64,000 nucleotides of DNA, from contig CM061093.1 of assembly GCA_030770545.1 (NCBI GenBank), positions 682,001-746,000 of the forward strand. The letters are read 5' to 3'. How positions within the stretch are numbered: the stretch's first letter is position 1; every line of letters starts with the position of its first letter. Source of the stretch: Macropodus opercularis. Its lineage: Eukaryota > Chordata > Actinopteri > Anabantiformes > Osphronemidae. The notes beneath the pieces are model-generated. The model was given only the letters and a program-made list of their open reading frames with translations. It had not been told where the DNA came from and did no database searches. Position numbers and translations under genes: made by a program. Shown here piece by piece: positions 41,358 to 53,500 of this stretch.

Positions 41358-42376
41358 ATGTGACCAGCGATGACATGTTTAGCCGCCTGTCGTCGCTTCA
41401 CCGCTGGCTGTCTTGGTGGTGTCCAGCAAACAATGTGGGCTTCGTAGACAATTGGGGCAGTTTCTGGGGAAAACCTGGGCTGATTAGAAGAGACGGCGTC
41501 CATCCCACCTTGGATGGAGTCTCTGCTCTCTAGTAACATGGCCAAGTTGATTAGACTCCCTAAACCATGACCCAGAGTGGAGCCAGGACGCAGAGGCGCA
41601 GTCTTACACGCCTCTCTGCAGACTCTCAGCTGCCACCCGCTCGTAGCTATAAAACTCCCATCGAGATTGTGTTTGCTCCCCGACCACCTAAATTATCAAA
41701 CTGTAAAACCCAGAAACCAGTTGTGTTCTGTGTTGTCTACCGTCCTTCCTTAGTTTTTATCTAACTTAGTTCTCAGCACAGATAAAGTGATTGTAGTGGG
41801 CGACTTTAACATTCATGTAGATGTTGACAGTAACTGTCTCAACATTGCATTTAATTCACTACTGGATTCTATTGGTTTTAGTCAGCATGTGAATGAACCC
41901 ACTTACTGTCTTAATCATACTCTTGATCTTATCCTGACGTATGGGGTTGAGATTGATCATTTAAAGTTCTCTCTCAAAACCCTCTGTTATCTGACCATTT
42001 CTTAATAACGTTTGAATTTACCATAACAGGCCTAACAACAGTTGGAAAGAAGTTTTATTACAGCAGATGTTTATCTGATGATGCTGTTATTAGATTTAAG
42101 GAAATAATTCCATCATCTTTTGTTTCATTCCCTTGTAGCTACACAGAGGAGAGCAGTTATCTGAATCATGAACAGGTAGATGGTCTTGTTGATGATGCTG
42201 CAGCTTCACTGCGTACAATTTTAGACACTGTTGCTCCTCTGAAGAAGAAGCCAGTGAATCAGAGGAGATTGGCTCCATGGTATAACTCAGAGATCTCTTC
42301 TCTATCCCCTCACCCCAACCGGTCAAGGCAGATGGCCACCCACACTGAGCCTAGGTCTGCTGGAGGTTTCTTCTTC
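41358..42376 (+). mobile_element. L2-clade LINE deletion derivative
   Basis: 5' truncated inside ORF1 (the first recognisable part is ACCAGCGATGACATG), then the same deleted EN region as in the copy at 19613, and a jump at about 42295 from the EN-RT linker straight into the 3' UTR (ctctatcccctcacccc). RT is entirely absent. The 3' end lacks the pentamer tail, ending at about 42376. Confidence 0.85.
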
Positions 42377-44602
42377 TCCATAGAGGTTTGCTGGACAGAA
42401 CATCGTCAGATTCTGCTCTGCGGGCCAAACACAGGACAATCCCCTTCACGCACTACTACTCTAGTGATTACTTGGATGGGGCGGCATGTCCACCCTCATC
42501 CTCTGCATCTCGCTTGAGGGACCAGTCACCATCTCCCAGGACTGATTGACAGTCTTGCTCCACCTGCCCCTGTGTCCCACAGCTGACTGCTTCCACCTCC
42601 CTGAGTTCATTGCTTTCCCGTTCTCAGACCCACCGATATACAGTTGGTAGCTTTGAGAAGTTTTCTGTATTCTGTTTCCCTAACCCAGCTTTGCACCTGT
42701 TAAACCACTCTTTGTTTTCGCCCTAGTGACGCGATCACAGTCGAGACAGTCACCTGGAGTTCCAGTTTCCTAGCTTTACTGTTCACGTGTGAAATAAGTC
42801 ACTGAGCACACAGTTTTGGTTCTGGTAGTTGGGGGTCCACCCAATAACATCTCTAGCCGGCCCTTGACAGTTACTTGCTATCTAGCGAGATCATTATTGT
42901 TGATATATATAAATGGCCGTATAGCAAGGAGGGTAACCTACGTCGCATGGAAGATTACAACCCAAAAAACAAGCATTAGTTTGCCAATGTTTCCAACAAA
43001 CCTTCCCTTCAACAGACTTGAGAAACTTGGAAATTTAACTTCACTGTTCAAATAAAATGGTGTTCAAGTTAACAGACAATTTTCATAACCAAAAGTATTC
43101 TGGTACGATTAAATAGTTAAAACTGCACACTCCCCTTGACTTCTCTTGTTATGCTCCCAAAAACGTCTACAGTCCAGGTCTTTCAACGGGCCTTATAACA
43201 AAGCAGTGAGAGCCAATGAAAGCGCAAGAAACTGTGTTTCGAGTGATTGACTCATTTTATTGGTACTTCTCAGCGAGGTCCGCTGATGCCTTCTATCATA
43301 CTACTATTGACAATAGAAAAGAGCAATAATAACACAACAATATATTGATAATAACAATGTAAATTATATAAATAATCTCTCTGTGCAGTCTTGAGACATT
43401 TAATGTTACAATACACAAGTGTAAGTAAATTGTAAATTAAATAATTCTTTAAACATTTATTCAACATGACCAGTGCCAGTTAGAGACAGATATGGGCAAA
43501 CTCAACTGATTGGGCCATTGTGACACAGACAGATTTGTGACACATAAACCAAACCCACATTTAGGCCACGTGTGGCATGCCATCACAGAAACAGTGCCAT
43601 CATTGCCAGATCAGGCCCAAATCTGGTTCACATACCACTTGCCATGCCAGCTGTCAGCCAGCACTGCCAGCTTGAAGCCTGATCTGGCCCACACCTGTCT
43701 GTTATGTGGGCTGGAGACAGTTTGATATTAGTGTTTACCTAAAGGAAAACATAGCCAGATCAGATGTCTTTCTTCCGGGCGCCATCGTTCCACAGATGTC
43801 CTTCACAAACAACAGAATTGTTTTTAACCAACATTACTATGCTAACATTCCCATCTTCTCTGCACTCCCTGACTATCTGTACACTCTTTACACACCTAAG
43901 CTGCTGAAAACCTAACCTCTGTACATTCATATATACAAAGTAGAATATTTAATTATGATCACTAACTACCCCTATTTAACTGTCTGTCTAATTAACTAAT
44001 CAAAATTCTTGCTACGACAATCTCTCTCCCCTCTTCTTCATTCTTTGGTGTTGATGCTTTCGACGTGCATGTAGAAAAACTTCCATATTAATTTGAGAGT
44101 TGGTCATTGAATGATTCAAAAGCTGGAAGTGTGATGAATCGTCTCTATTTTAATTACATGCTGGCATAGAGAGCACTTACACCTCAGCAGTCTTCTGACC
44201 AGAGTAATCCATATGAGTAAAACGTCTCTCAGGTGAGTGTGTGTTTCCTGTGGAGCAAGCAGTGCTACAGTGAGTTGCTGTGACAAAGTCATTGCTCATT
44301 CAATGTTTGAGCCCTGTGCTCATTTCCTTTGATGTCTTTGTTAAAGGGCAAGTTTCATTAATATTAAAACAAAGTCATAGCTGGCAAAGATGAAAAACCC
44401 AAGGAAAGGATAAATAATGCTGTGTTGAATAATGCAGCAAATTAATAATTCAGCTGTGGAAAGGGGTTGTGTAGGATAGGAAGCTATCTAATGAGGAAAT
44501 TAAGCATGTCTTTATTTATTTTCATTTTCTGGCAGCAAATTTTCCTGTGTAGAATTTTCATGTGTTATATGATGGGTCCTTCGAATGTTTTTTTCATTTC
44601 AC
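42377..44602. other. Unassigned; possible MITE at 43500-43720
   Basis: No gene recognised. 43500-43720 is rich in short gccag/ctggc and tgtggc inverted motifs (gccagatcaggcccaaatc, atgtgggctgg) and may be a non-autonomous DNA element. 43260-43460 is AT-rich. Confidence 0.3.
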
Positions 44603-44614
44603 ATAACTCATGCA

Positions 44615-44993
44615 GGGGCGGCACGGTGGTGTGGTGGTTAGCGCTGTCGCCTCACAGCAAGAAGGTCCCGGGTTTGATTCCCGGAGGCGACCGGGGGCCT
44701 TTCTGTGTGGAGTTTGCATGTTCTCCCCGTGTCTGCGTGGGTTTACTCCGGGGTCTCCGGTTTCCTCCCACAGTCAAAAGACATGCAGTTAGGTCAATTG
44801 GTTGGATGCGTAAATTGCCCATAGGTGTGAGTGTGTGTATGACTGTGATTGTGTGTCTATATATGTGGCCCTGCGATGGACTGGCGATCTGTCCAGGGTG
44901 TACCCTGCCTCTCGCCCAAAGCCAGCTGGGATAGGCTCCAGCACGCCCGCGACCCCTTCGGGGAAAAGCGGAAGAAGATGGATGGATGGATGG
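44615..44993 (+). mobile_element. tRNA-derived SINE with (ATGG)n tail
   Basis: Perfect target duplication ataactcatgca (44603-44614 and 44994-45005). The head resembles a tRNA, with a B-box-like ggtttgattcc at 44671-44681; the body is a very common fish repeat (ttgcatgttctccccgtg, gatggactggcgatctgtcc) ending in tandem atgg. The ORFs across it are readings of the repeat, not genes. The preserved duplication implies a rather recent insertion. Confidence 0.9.
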
Positions 44994-45005
44994 ATAACTC
45001 ATGCA

Positions 45006-46013
45006 TTGAGGGAGGCCCTCTTGATGAACATGTGAAGTGGTCTGGGAGAGCTTGTCTAATTAACACAAAGGTCCCAGAACCAGCAGATTGAGACATGGCA
45101 AGATCACTGAAAATCTCTTTTGTTGCGCTACACAAGTTGTGCATTTGTACAACTTTGAACTCCGACACAGAATTGTGTAACTGTAGCAAACAACAATGAA
45201 GCTGACTGAAATCGGGTCACAGCTTTCCACTGTCACATGTGATGATAAAACCCAGTTGGTTATTATGATGTGTGTATGTGCAGAAAGCTGTGCGTCTGTG
45301 GATGTGACAGAACTTAAAGGATAATATAGGTTATATCTTATGCAACTTTGTTACACTTAAGGCCAAGTTAATAAGGCAGTTCACTTTTGTCACTGCAGTA
45401 CTACTTTACTTAATGGTATCTTATTTCAGGAGGCTTTTTATATTTAAAGTTCCAATCAAATATAATATTCTTTTTATTATTATTTATAAGACATTACAAA
45501 ATCTACAATAACTTAACATTCTATATTTACCCTGCTCTTTGTCTTCTTTCACAATCCAACTTTCATTAGTACAGGAGCAACAATGGCTCCTATCTTTATC
45601 ATAACCTAGAACTAACCTTAAATATAAAACCAAGTCCTCAAATAGCTTTATGAAAAGATTCAGAAAAGCTTCTCCCACGGTATACAACTAAAAACTTGTC
45701 CTCACACAGTTGGACACACACACACCTCAAAAATCCAAGAGGCTGTATTGGTCAGGCACTCAAAGCTTGTTTCAAAGCTTAAGCCCCAAACCCCCTGAAA
45801 GCATGCCTAGGGCTACACAGGCTGCAGAAATCCCTAGTCTGCAGATGTATAGATACACATAGACTGAGTTACATAAGTGAAGCAAGCATGAATAAATAAT
45901 ATTGAATTAAAAATAACAAGCAAATTACCCTTAATTTTGTAATGTGGTGTTTGGTCATTTTGGTGGAAACGTGGTGTTTTTGTTGATATTTTTGTGTGTA
46001 GTTGAGAAGAACA
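45006..46013. other. No recognisable gene
   Basis: AT-rich, short ORFs only; a small CA run at 45717-45724. Confidence 0.3.
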
Positions 46014-46155
46014 GAAGAGTTGAGTCACTACTGCAGTAACAGGCCTCCTCCAGACCAACTGGAGACATGGAAACAACTTTGACGCCTGGTGGTTGAACCA
46101 AGACTAGCATCCAGATTTTTTATTTATTTTTTGCCTGCAGCAGGAATTAAAATAC
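46014..46155 (+). repeat. Dispersed repeat, inverted match to 59894-60012
   Basis: Shared with the reverse complement of the second copy: actactgcagtaacag, cgcctggtggttgaacc, gactagcatccagatttttt and gcctgcagcaggaatta. Family unknown. It lies ~180 bp before an L2 fragment. Confidence 0.6.
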
Positions 46156-46329
46156 CTAGATTCTGAACTGCTACCACAGTAGTACCTGATGCACTGTAAC
46201 CCACAATTACACAATTGCTGTGGAACAGATGAAAGAGCAATTTATTATTGAACAAAGGAGGATATGTGTATGTCTATATTGATCTTAATGTTATAATGTA
46301 GACCTATTCAAATCACTAATAAATAAAAG

Positions 46330-46645
46330 AGGAGTGATTCACAGGAATTTAATAAACATAACAACAGCTCCTCTTACAGAACAAAGTAACAAAGGTCTAT
46401 TAAATATCAGATCTCTGTTAATAAATGATTTGATCAGTGACCATCACATAGATTTATTTAGTCTCACTGAAACCTGGCTGCAGCAGGATGAATATGTTCA
46501 TCTAAATGAGTCAACTCCAACATCACATCAACCATCATATTCCTAGAAGTTCAGGTAGAGGTGGAGGAGTAGCAGCAATATATAACTCAGATTTATTAAT
46601 TAGTCCTAGACCTAAACATAACTATAATTCTTTTGAGAGCTCACT
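46330..46645 (+). mobile_element. L2 LINE fragment (endonuclease N-terminal region)
   Basis: Encodes the start of the APE endonuclease: LLNIRSLL, then LFSLTETWLQQDEYVHLNE containing the catalytic Glu. This part is missing from the plus-strand copies at 19613 and 41567. Truncated after about 46645. Confidence 0.75.
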
Positions 46646-47460
46646 TTGAGCACATTCACATTTTAATTACTGAAAAGTGATAAAATATTCCCATCAAATG
46701 AGGGGGCATTTCTGTGTGGATAAAACAATTCCTATTAGTGGCACTAAGCCAATAAGTAATGTCAGCAAGGAGCATAATTTTATACACCATCATTTGCTGA
46801 AGGGTAGATGAAGTTTTATGGTTATAGGTAATCCCTTTCTATTGGCTACTCTGATTTGGGTGACTGAAGTTTGTGCATGTTTACTATCAAGAAATTTGCA
46901 CCTCAGATGTCTCCTTAATCTGTGCATTAGATGTCATGTGATCTTATGTGAGTTCCATTAAAGGAAAGAGAGCTGATGGAAGGCTCTCTCTTTCTAAGCC
47001 ATTTTCTTAGCCACCATCCTCCTGAAATAGTTTAATTATTACATTGCAACTTTGTAAAGCCATCCTTAAGCTGACATACGGCAGTAGTCATGGAATAGTC
47101 ATTCTACTCACATAAGAAAATGGAGCAATTAATTTTCTCATTTAGACTTGAAATAAAAATGTAATAGACAATAGCTATGACACAGTTCATAGAGGCATTG
47201 GAAAGAAAGAATTGAGAGATACTGAAATACTGCTCTGTTAGGATCCCTGGCCTGCTTCTCGCCGGTTCATCCTCATTCTCTCTCATTCCAGCTGAATAAA
47301 ACAAATTTTCTTACCGGAATGTTTTATTTGGAAAAAAGGCTTGCTCGTGAACAGAGGTATATTTTACATGTCAAACATTAGCAGGGTTTTTGAAGAGACT
47401 GAGTCTAAGTCATATATGTATACACGACCCATTTGTGAACAAACCAGGTGAATTGAGCCT
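46646..47460. other. No recognisable gene
   Basis: AT-rich sequence, no family recognised. Confidence 0.3.
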
Positions 47461-47760
47461 GTCCATGCAGATAATCAACTGCTAGAGATCACAAATAATG
47501 GTGGCCTTAAAAGTGTGTTACAGACAAACAACTCCAAAGTTCTGGATTAAGCTCAAGGCAGAATACACAGACATCACCAAAAAAAGCACAGTATTCAGTT
47601 TTCTGCAACCAACACCAAATTACGGAGTAGACTGGACACAAGTAAGCAAACAAAGCCATTGTCTCCCATTACCCCAGATGGGACTGGACCGGAACTGGAC
47701 AGGAAAAAATGTTCACGCCTCCAATAATTCAGGGGGACGGTGAGTTGACGCACTTGCATT
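47461..47760 (+). other. Weak hAT-like transposase scrap
   Basis: A plus-strand frame (47498-47743) contains FWIKLKAEYTDITKKS, which resembles the segment before the C-terminal dimerisation block of hAT transposases, then diverges. Too short to be sure. Confidence 0.3.
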
Positions 47761-47868
47761 GTTTTTACTTGTTTATAACATTCCATAAAAAATATTGCGG
47801 TCTGTGGCACAATAAAGATTGGCTGATATAACCCAACTCACCTGTGCCTTCCCCTCTCACTCAGAGTA

Positions 47869-50080
47869 TACAGTCGTGAGAAATCCCTTTGGGATTGCAT
47901 ACTTTTTCTAAGTCGCAAAAATAAGTCGCAACAATTAAAAAAAATGAGTGCTTAAACTAATACCGCACAAACGTTACATGTTTTTATTGAACATAACATG
48001 TAAACATTCACAGTATAGGGTGGAAAAAGTATGTGAACCCTTCGGCTAATGACAAGTCAAGTCAAGTCTTTCGTTATTGTCGTTTCTTCCACATGTACAG
48101 TGCATACATATGGAGAAATGAAATTGGGTTACTCTCAAACCCATGGTGCATACATTTAACACAGTAGAAGTCTCTAAGAGAAAAACTATATCAAATATAC
48201 AATATAAAGTAAAATACAACTGAAAGATTAGGTAAAAACAAAGTAAGCAGCGCAGGTATAGTGCATCCAACAAAGTGTACATACAGTGCAGGTAAAATAT
48301 AGTGCAGAGAGCTTATATAGGCTGATTAATAACTAGACTGTAGAGGTAGTGATTATCAGTTCTGTCTTGATGATGCAGTGTTCTGTTGAGTCATAGTTCT
48401 GATGTGCCTGGAGCAGGAGAGGGGAGGGGGGGCAGGTTCGGGAGTGAGTTCAGCTTCCTGACAGCCTGGTGGATGAAGCTGTCCTTCAGTCTGCTGGTCC
48501 TGGCCTGTAGAATTCGCAGTCTCCTCCCTGATGGCAGCCGACTGAAGAAGCCATGTGACGGGTGAGTGCAGTCACCAGCGATGCAGAGAGCTCTGCGGGT
48601 GAGACAGGTTTCATAAATGTCCTGGAGGGAGGGGAGAGAGACACCAATGACCTTCTCAGCTGCTCTCACTATGCGGCCAGGCGGCTCACCTCTTTCCTGT
48701 AGTTTGTCTCATTCTTGTTGCTAATGAGACCCACCACAGGTCGTGTCATCCACAAACTTAATAAAGAGGTTGGATTTGTGTGACGGTGTGCAGTCATGGG
48801 TCAGCAGAGTGAAGAGAAGGGGGCTCAGCACACATCCTTGGGGGGCCCCAGTGTTCAGCGTGATGGTGCTGGATGTGTTGTCGACCCGTACTGCCTGAGG
48901 TCTTCCGGTCAGAAAGTCCAACAGCCAGTTGGACAGTGAAGTGTTCAGCCCCAGCTGGAGTAGTTTGTGAATGAGCTGTTGAGGGATGATGGTATTGAAT
49001 GCAGAACTGAAGTTTATGAACAGCATTCTGACATATGTGTCTTCACTGTCTAGATGAGTGAGTGCTGAGTGGATGGCAGTTGTGATGGCATCATCAGTCG
49101 AGCAGTTAGACCGATACGCAAACTGGAAGGGATCTAGGGAGGGGGGAGGACAGACTTGATGTGGTGCATGACCAGCCGTTCAAAGCACTTCATGATGACA
49201 GGAGTAAGTGCAACTGGACGGTAGTCATTGAGGGAGGATGGAGATGGTTTCTTCGGGACTGGAATGATGATGGTGGCTTGTGGGGACAACAGCCCGACTT
49301 AGTGACATGTTGAAAATGTCTGTGAAGACATCAGTGAGTTCTGTTGCACAGTCTCTCAATACACGCCCAGGAATGTTGTCAGGACCTGGAACTTTGTGAG
49401 CGTTGATCCTGCTGAAGGATCTCCTCACACTGTCCGGGGACAGCGAAATCACGTGGTCACCAGGAGGAGGTTAAATCTTCTGTGCAGTGGAGCCATTTTG
49501 TTTCTCAAAGCGAGCGAAGAAGGCGTTCACCTCGTTCAGCAGAGAGATGTCGCTCTCACAGGTCCGTGGTGGGGGCCTGTAGTCAGTGATGGTCTGTATC
49601 CCCCTGCCATAGGCTCCTAGTGTCTCTGCTGTCGCTGAATTTGAGAGCTATCCTCCTGGAGTACTGTCTCTTAGCTTGTCTAATGCTGCGGGACAGGTTG
49701 GCCCGTACAGTGATGGTCTTTGTGACTGTTACATCTTCAATACACTTGTTGATGTAGGCAGTTACAGTCTCTGGGTACTCTTGGAGGTCTGTGGTGTTAT
49801 TGTATGTGGTAGCCTGCTTGAACATATTCCAGTCAGTGGTGTCAAAACAGACAACTAGAGCTGATTGGAGCTAGGAGTCAGTCAAACTGGAGTCCAATCA
49901 ATGTGATGTGGGATGTGTTGGTTAAAGTTGCCCTTTTTAGGTTTACTGCTCTCAAGAAGCATTGCCTGACGTTAACCATGCCTCCCACTAAAAAGCTCAA
50001 GGAAGACCTACAATCAAGCATTGTTGACGTACAAGAAGCTGGAAAGAGTTACAAAGATATTTCTAAAAACCTTGTGTGAT
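47869..50080 (+). mobile_element. Tc1-like transposon relic split by a LINE
   Basis: The left end tacagtcgtgag at 47869 follows a TA. The non-coding left part runs to about 48051 (with gggtggaaaaagtatgtg) and resumes after the LINE at about 49858 (agctgattggagctaggag). The transposase start codon is at 49979 and opens MPPTKKLKEDLQSSIVD, the N-terminal helix-turn-helix of fish Tc1 transposases. It is truncated at about 50080, so no catalytic domain remains. Confidence 0.8.
48052..49857 (-). mobile_element. Rex1/CR1-like LINE inserted in the Tc1 element
   Basis: Minus-strand frames: 49583-49825 (EN-RT linker), 49225-49452 (KVPGPDNIPGRVLRDC, RT block 0-1), 48721-49026 (FSSAFNTIIP with the first Asp replaced by context, GAPQGCVLSP, KFVDDTT active site), 48391-48669 (C-terminal block SLPSLQDIYET, PSGRRLR). 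The 3' end at about 48052 has repeated gtcaa. Block wording is like fish Rex1, distinct from the L2 copies. All frames are disrupted and the endonuclease is missing. Confidence 0.75.
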
Positions 50081-50158
50081 GATTGACAGCTTTTTTGTTT
50101 TGAAAGTCAGGCTGCCAACACAGGGATCTCTGTCTGGTGAGTACTCTGAATCCTTAAG

Positions 50159-50640
50159 TAGACTCCTCCAAAACCAGCTCTTTTGGGCTGAGAAATGTGA
50201 ATTTCATGTTTTGACCACATAATTTTTAGGATTTATCATTCGCAAGGGGCAAATATCCATGGACCCTTGTAAAGTTCATGCAGTGAAAGTGTGGCCTCAA
50301 CCCCAGAATAAGAACAAGAAGCAAATTTGAGGCAAACAAAGAGAGAGAGAGACTTGAGGCTTGCAAATTTTTATAGACTCTTTATCAAGGGCTACAGTAT
50401 TATAGCAACCTCTTGACTTACCTCCTCCTAATCTAGGTTTACCTGGTCCCAAGACGCAGAGGAGGCCTTCCAGAAGCTCATAGGGCTGTTCATTTTGACC
50501 CTCCCTGACATAGAACTTCCCTTCATTGTGGAAGTGGACGCATCAGACTGTGGGGTGGAGGCTGTCTTATCACATGTGCCTTTTTCTGACTCGGAATGTA
50601 AATGTCAAGGACTACTGAACACTGAGGTTGAAATGGTGGC
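50159..50640 (+). pseudogene. Gypsy RT/RNase H fragment
   Basis: First a C-terminal RT block (AEKCEFHV, FLGFII with a shifted frame and MDPCKV), then at 50440-50610 an RNase H start (FTWSQDAEEAFQKL, IVEVDASDCGVEAVLS). The Asp-Ala-Ser block is the first RNase H catalytic site. Stops and lost sequence lie between the two. Conventional Gypsy (chromovirus-like), not the Gmr1 type above. Confidence 0.75.
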
Positions 50641-50742
50641 AATGGGACCGGTAGCGGTTCACTGCTGCGCCACGAGATGACGCCAGAGATCCCCTACACT
50701 AAGTTCAATGACGGTGGCCAGCAACTAAGCTGCTTTATACAT

Positions 50743-51276
50743 GACATGACAAGGACACGAACCCAGAGCACAACCGGGACAAGACTGATAACTAAATGAA
50801 TTTATTAAACACAATTAATAAACATAGAAACAAGGCACACAGACACCAGAGAACAAAGATGACTCAAAATCACTGCACACGCAGGAAAACTATATTAACA
50901 ACACAAACACAAGATCCCTGAGTAAACATGAAAGTGAGGTTAACGGTTCTGTGCGTGAAACATGACTTGAATGGAGATAAACATGACTTGACTTGACTTG
51001 ACTAGATTTCAAAACATGACACAACACCAGACAACAACACATCAACACAGAACTTGCATGAAACCCATGCACAAAGAGCAGGGCAACGCAAGCAAATCAA
51101 CAGACCAACAAAGGCCAAGGACAAGACCAGAACTTAAATACATGACAAGACAGGAAACAAGGTGCAGGTTTAGGTAATGATTACACTGACACAAGACGAG
51201 ATGTAGGGACAGAAGAAGAAAGAAAACAGGACAAGAGCACAGCGCCCCCCAGGGGCTGGAGGGCTAACTGTCACAG
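50743..51276 (-). repeat. LTR-like repeat
   Basis: The minus-strand text starts tgtgacagttagccctccag and has a gggggcgctgtgct block; the other limit is near tgacatgacaagg. It is AT-rich with several AATAAA-like signals. No second copy in the window supports this, so it is a pattern-based guess. Confidence 0.4.
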
Positions 51277-52149
51277 TAAAAGGTTAAACTCTAGGCTCAA
51301 GAATATAGATCCTCATACATGGAAAATGTAGATGTTTGTGCTTACAATCTATTGAGGGCTAAATGAAATCTGGAAGCCTGACCAGATTCACCTTCAAACA
51401 ATGAGCCATAAAATCTGCAGAGTGAGGGGCTCCTAACCCCTCACCTAAATGCCAAGCTGTGATTGGATGTAACACCTGGGGGACGGACCAAAAGCCCTCA
51501 GGATACAAACCTGCAGCCCAACCTCACTGACTGAGAGCGGACCGCAGCGATCAAAGACACATGCAACACAGACCTCCACTTGAAACGGCAATTTGACAAA
51601 CCCCCAATTGCCATTTGAGGTGGAGGATTACTCAAAGGAGGATTACACCCAAATCCCAGCCGAATCATCTCACAGTAAGACAAGAGGAGAAACTCGTTAG
51701 GTTTGAGCTGAAAATTAAGAATTTTAGATGTGATCAGTTAATGTTTTCTTGATGTTTCATTTTCTTAGTAACTGTACCACCGCGTATGGTTTCCAGCTGT
51801 TTACCATAGTATTTCATTGTTGTTGCAACACTCCCACTAGATGTGTAGGTTTGCCCTTGCAGGCCTACCGCAGGCAAGTTACACAATCTTGCTCTGCTGC
51901 CTTGTGGAGAAACATATGTGTGTTCTTGATCTGTGGTTTATTCCAGTACTTTCCCTCTGATTCCTAAACTTTCATTGTTCTCTGTTCTCATTGTTCTCAC
52001 ATGCTCTTGGTCCTACCACAAGAATGTTCAACGCACATTTAAAACACATTTCATTGAAAACAGACACAAACGCATCCAAGCTGTTGTAAATGAGAAACGA
52101 TTTGATTAAGGCGGCTTCTCAGACGATTTCATTTTCTACACTATAGCGA
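51277..52149. other. No recognisable gene
   Basis: Short ORFs only. A small inverted match occurs at 51574-51616 (aacggcaatttga with a following tgccatttgag). Confidence 0.3.
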
Positions 52150-52708
52150 ATGCAGTTTTTGTTACAGATTGGACCTTTTCTCCACCAGGGGGAGTGTTTT
52201 TGTTTGAGTTTCTTTTTCCATGTTCTCTGCCAGCCTCCATACCTGCCATATTGCACACACCTGTTTATCATTTGTCACTCACCTCAGCTTGTCTTATACC
52301 GGTCACCATACGGTCATTATTCGCTGGTGTGTCACCCCTGATCGTCGCTTGGTTTTGCTCTCCCTCTTCCCCGACCTTTGGCTCGAGTAAGTTTAGTGTA
52401 GTATTTCAAAGCTGTTTTGTAGTTCCTGCCTTGGGCAGCGTTTGGTTTTCTAGAGTTAAGGTTTTGTTTCTCTCCCTGGTGGGCCTTTTTTGTTTCTTAG
52501 AAAGCCATAGTTAGAGTTCGTTCATAGTGATTGGCACTATCGTTTTTTGTTCTGTTTTGTTTGCTAAAATTCTTACTGTTATTCCAGCACGGCTGTGACT
52601 TTTTGTTCTACCTGTTCTTTGAATAAATTATTAATCGGCTGCAGTTCCGCCTAGTGGTCATTTGCGCTTGGGTCCAAACTCGGCTCGAGTTTTCGAGCGT
52701 TCGTAACA
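52150..52708 (+). repeat. Gypsy LTR-like sequence
   Basis: Ends gttcgtaaca at 52708, with AATAAA at about 52621, then an R-U5-like tail (gccgcctagtggtca type). It precedes the Gypsy fragment at 53160. The start is not defined. Confidence 0.45.
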
Positions 52709-53159
52709 GTTTTATGTTTCTTAGCATTTCTAAATTGATACCTGGTTTTCATCCTGCTTAGAGCAGCGCTTTTCGTTTTCTTAGGATAGTCAGGTAGTTT
52801 TTGTTTTTTGTATATCCACTATTGTCAGATCCTGCACTAGGCAGCGCTTTCTGTTTATTATTTGCATGTCTCCAGCATTGCTGTGATTTTGCAGTTGCAG
52901 ATTGCAGTTTTTCTGAGGTCCTGGAAAGTTGAGCTGTCAAAACCTCTCTACCCTCTGTGCGCCCTGTCCTGCTTGCCACTCTCTCGGGTCCTCTCTCTTC
53001 CTAGACCCTTTGTAGAAGATTTCATTGACTTTGGTTCGCGGAGAATTCATTGATGAAAGGTTGGCAAGGATGTGGAATTAATTGAACTAATTGAATTAAA
53101 TTGCCAATCAAGGAGGAGACTGTTTCAAGCATCTTTGTGGATTTGTCTGCTGTCCCGGA

Positions 53160-53500
53160 TGTTTATCACGATCTCTGAGAGGTGTTCAACAGGGGCTGAT
53201 TTCAAGGAATATTCATCAACACATCGAGCATGTAAGGGCAGTTCTGAACTGTCTTTTGTAAAAGTTGAGAAGTGTGAGTTTCACATATTCAAGACATCCT
53301 TTCTTGGATTTATTATTGAGCTGGGGCATGGGAAGGCTCTGCGGTTGAAAGACACCGAGCGCAACTACAATGTGGGCAATCAAGAGCTGCTGGTGATGAA
53401 ACTGGCTCTGGAAGAATGGCGGCACTAGCTGGAAGGTGCCGAAGAACCGTTCCTGCTCTGGACAGACCATAAAAATCTGGAGTTCATCTGAATCACCAGA
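53160..53500 (+). pseudogene. Gypsy RT/RNase H fragment
   Basis: VKVEKCEFHIFKTSFLGFII (RT C terminus) is joined by a deletion to the RNase H block ERNYNVGNQELLVMKLALEEW, then WTDHKNLEFI after a stop. Same type as the fragment at 50159; the two may be parts of one decayed element. Confidence 0.75.

Noticed and set aside
43500..43720. Firm call of a MITE
   Set aside because: Short inverted motifs are present, but no clear terminal repeats or target duplication could be fixed, so it is noted only within an unassigned stretch.
44615..44700. tRNA gene suggested by a B-box-like sequence (also 56478-56550)
   Set aside because: Both are heads of tRNA-derived SINEs with SINE bodies and tails; the 44615 copy also has a target duplication. 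The heads would not fold as functional tRNAs.
44467..45189. ORFs of up to 155 codons on both strands
   Set aside because: They run through the SINE body and its flanks and have no protein similarity beyond the repeat.
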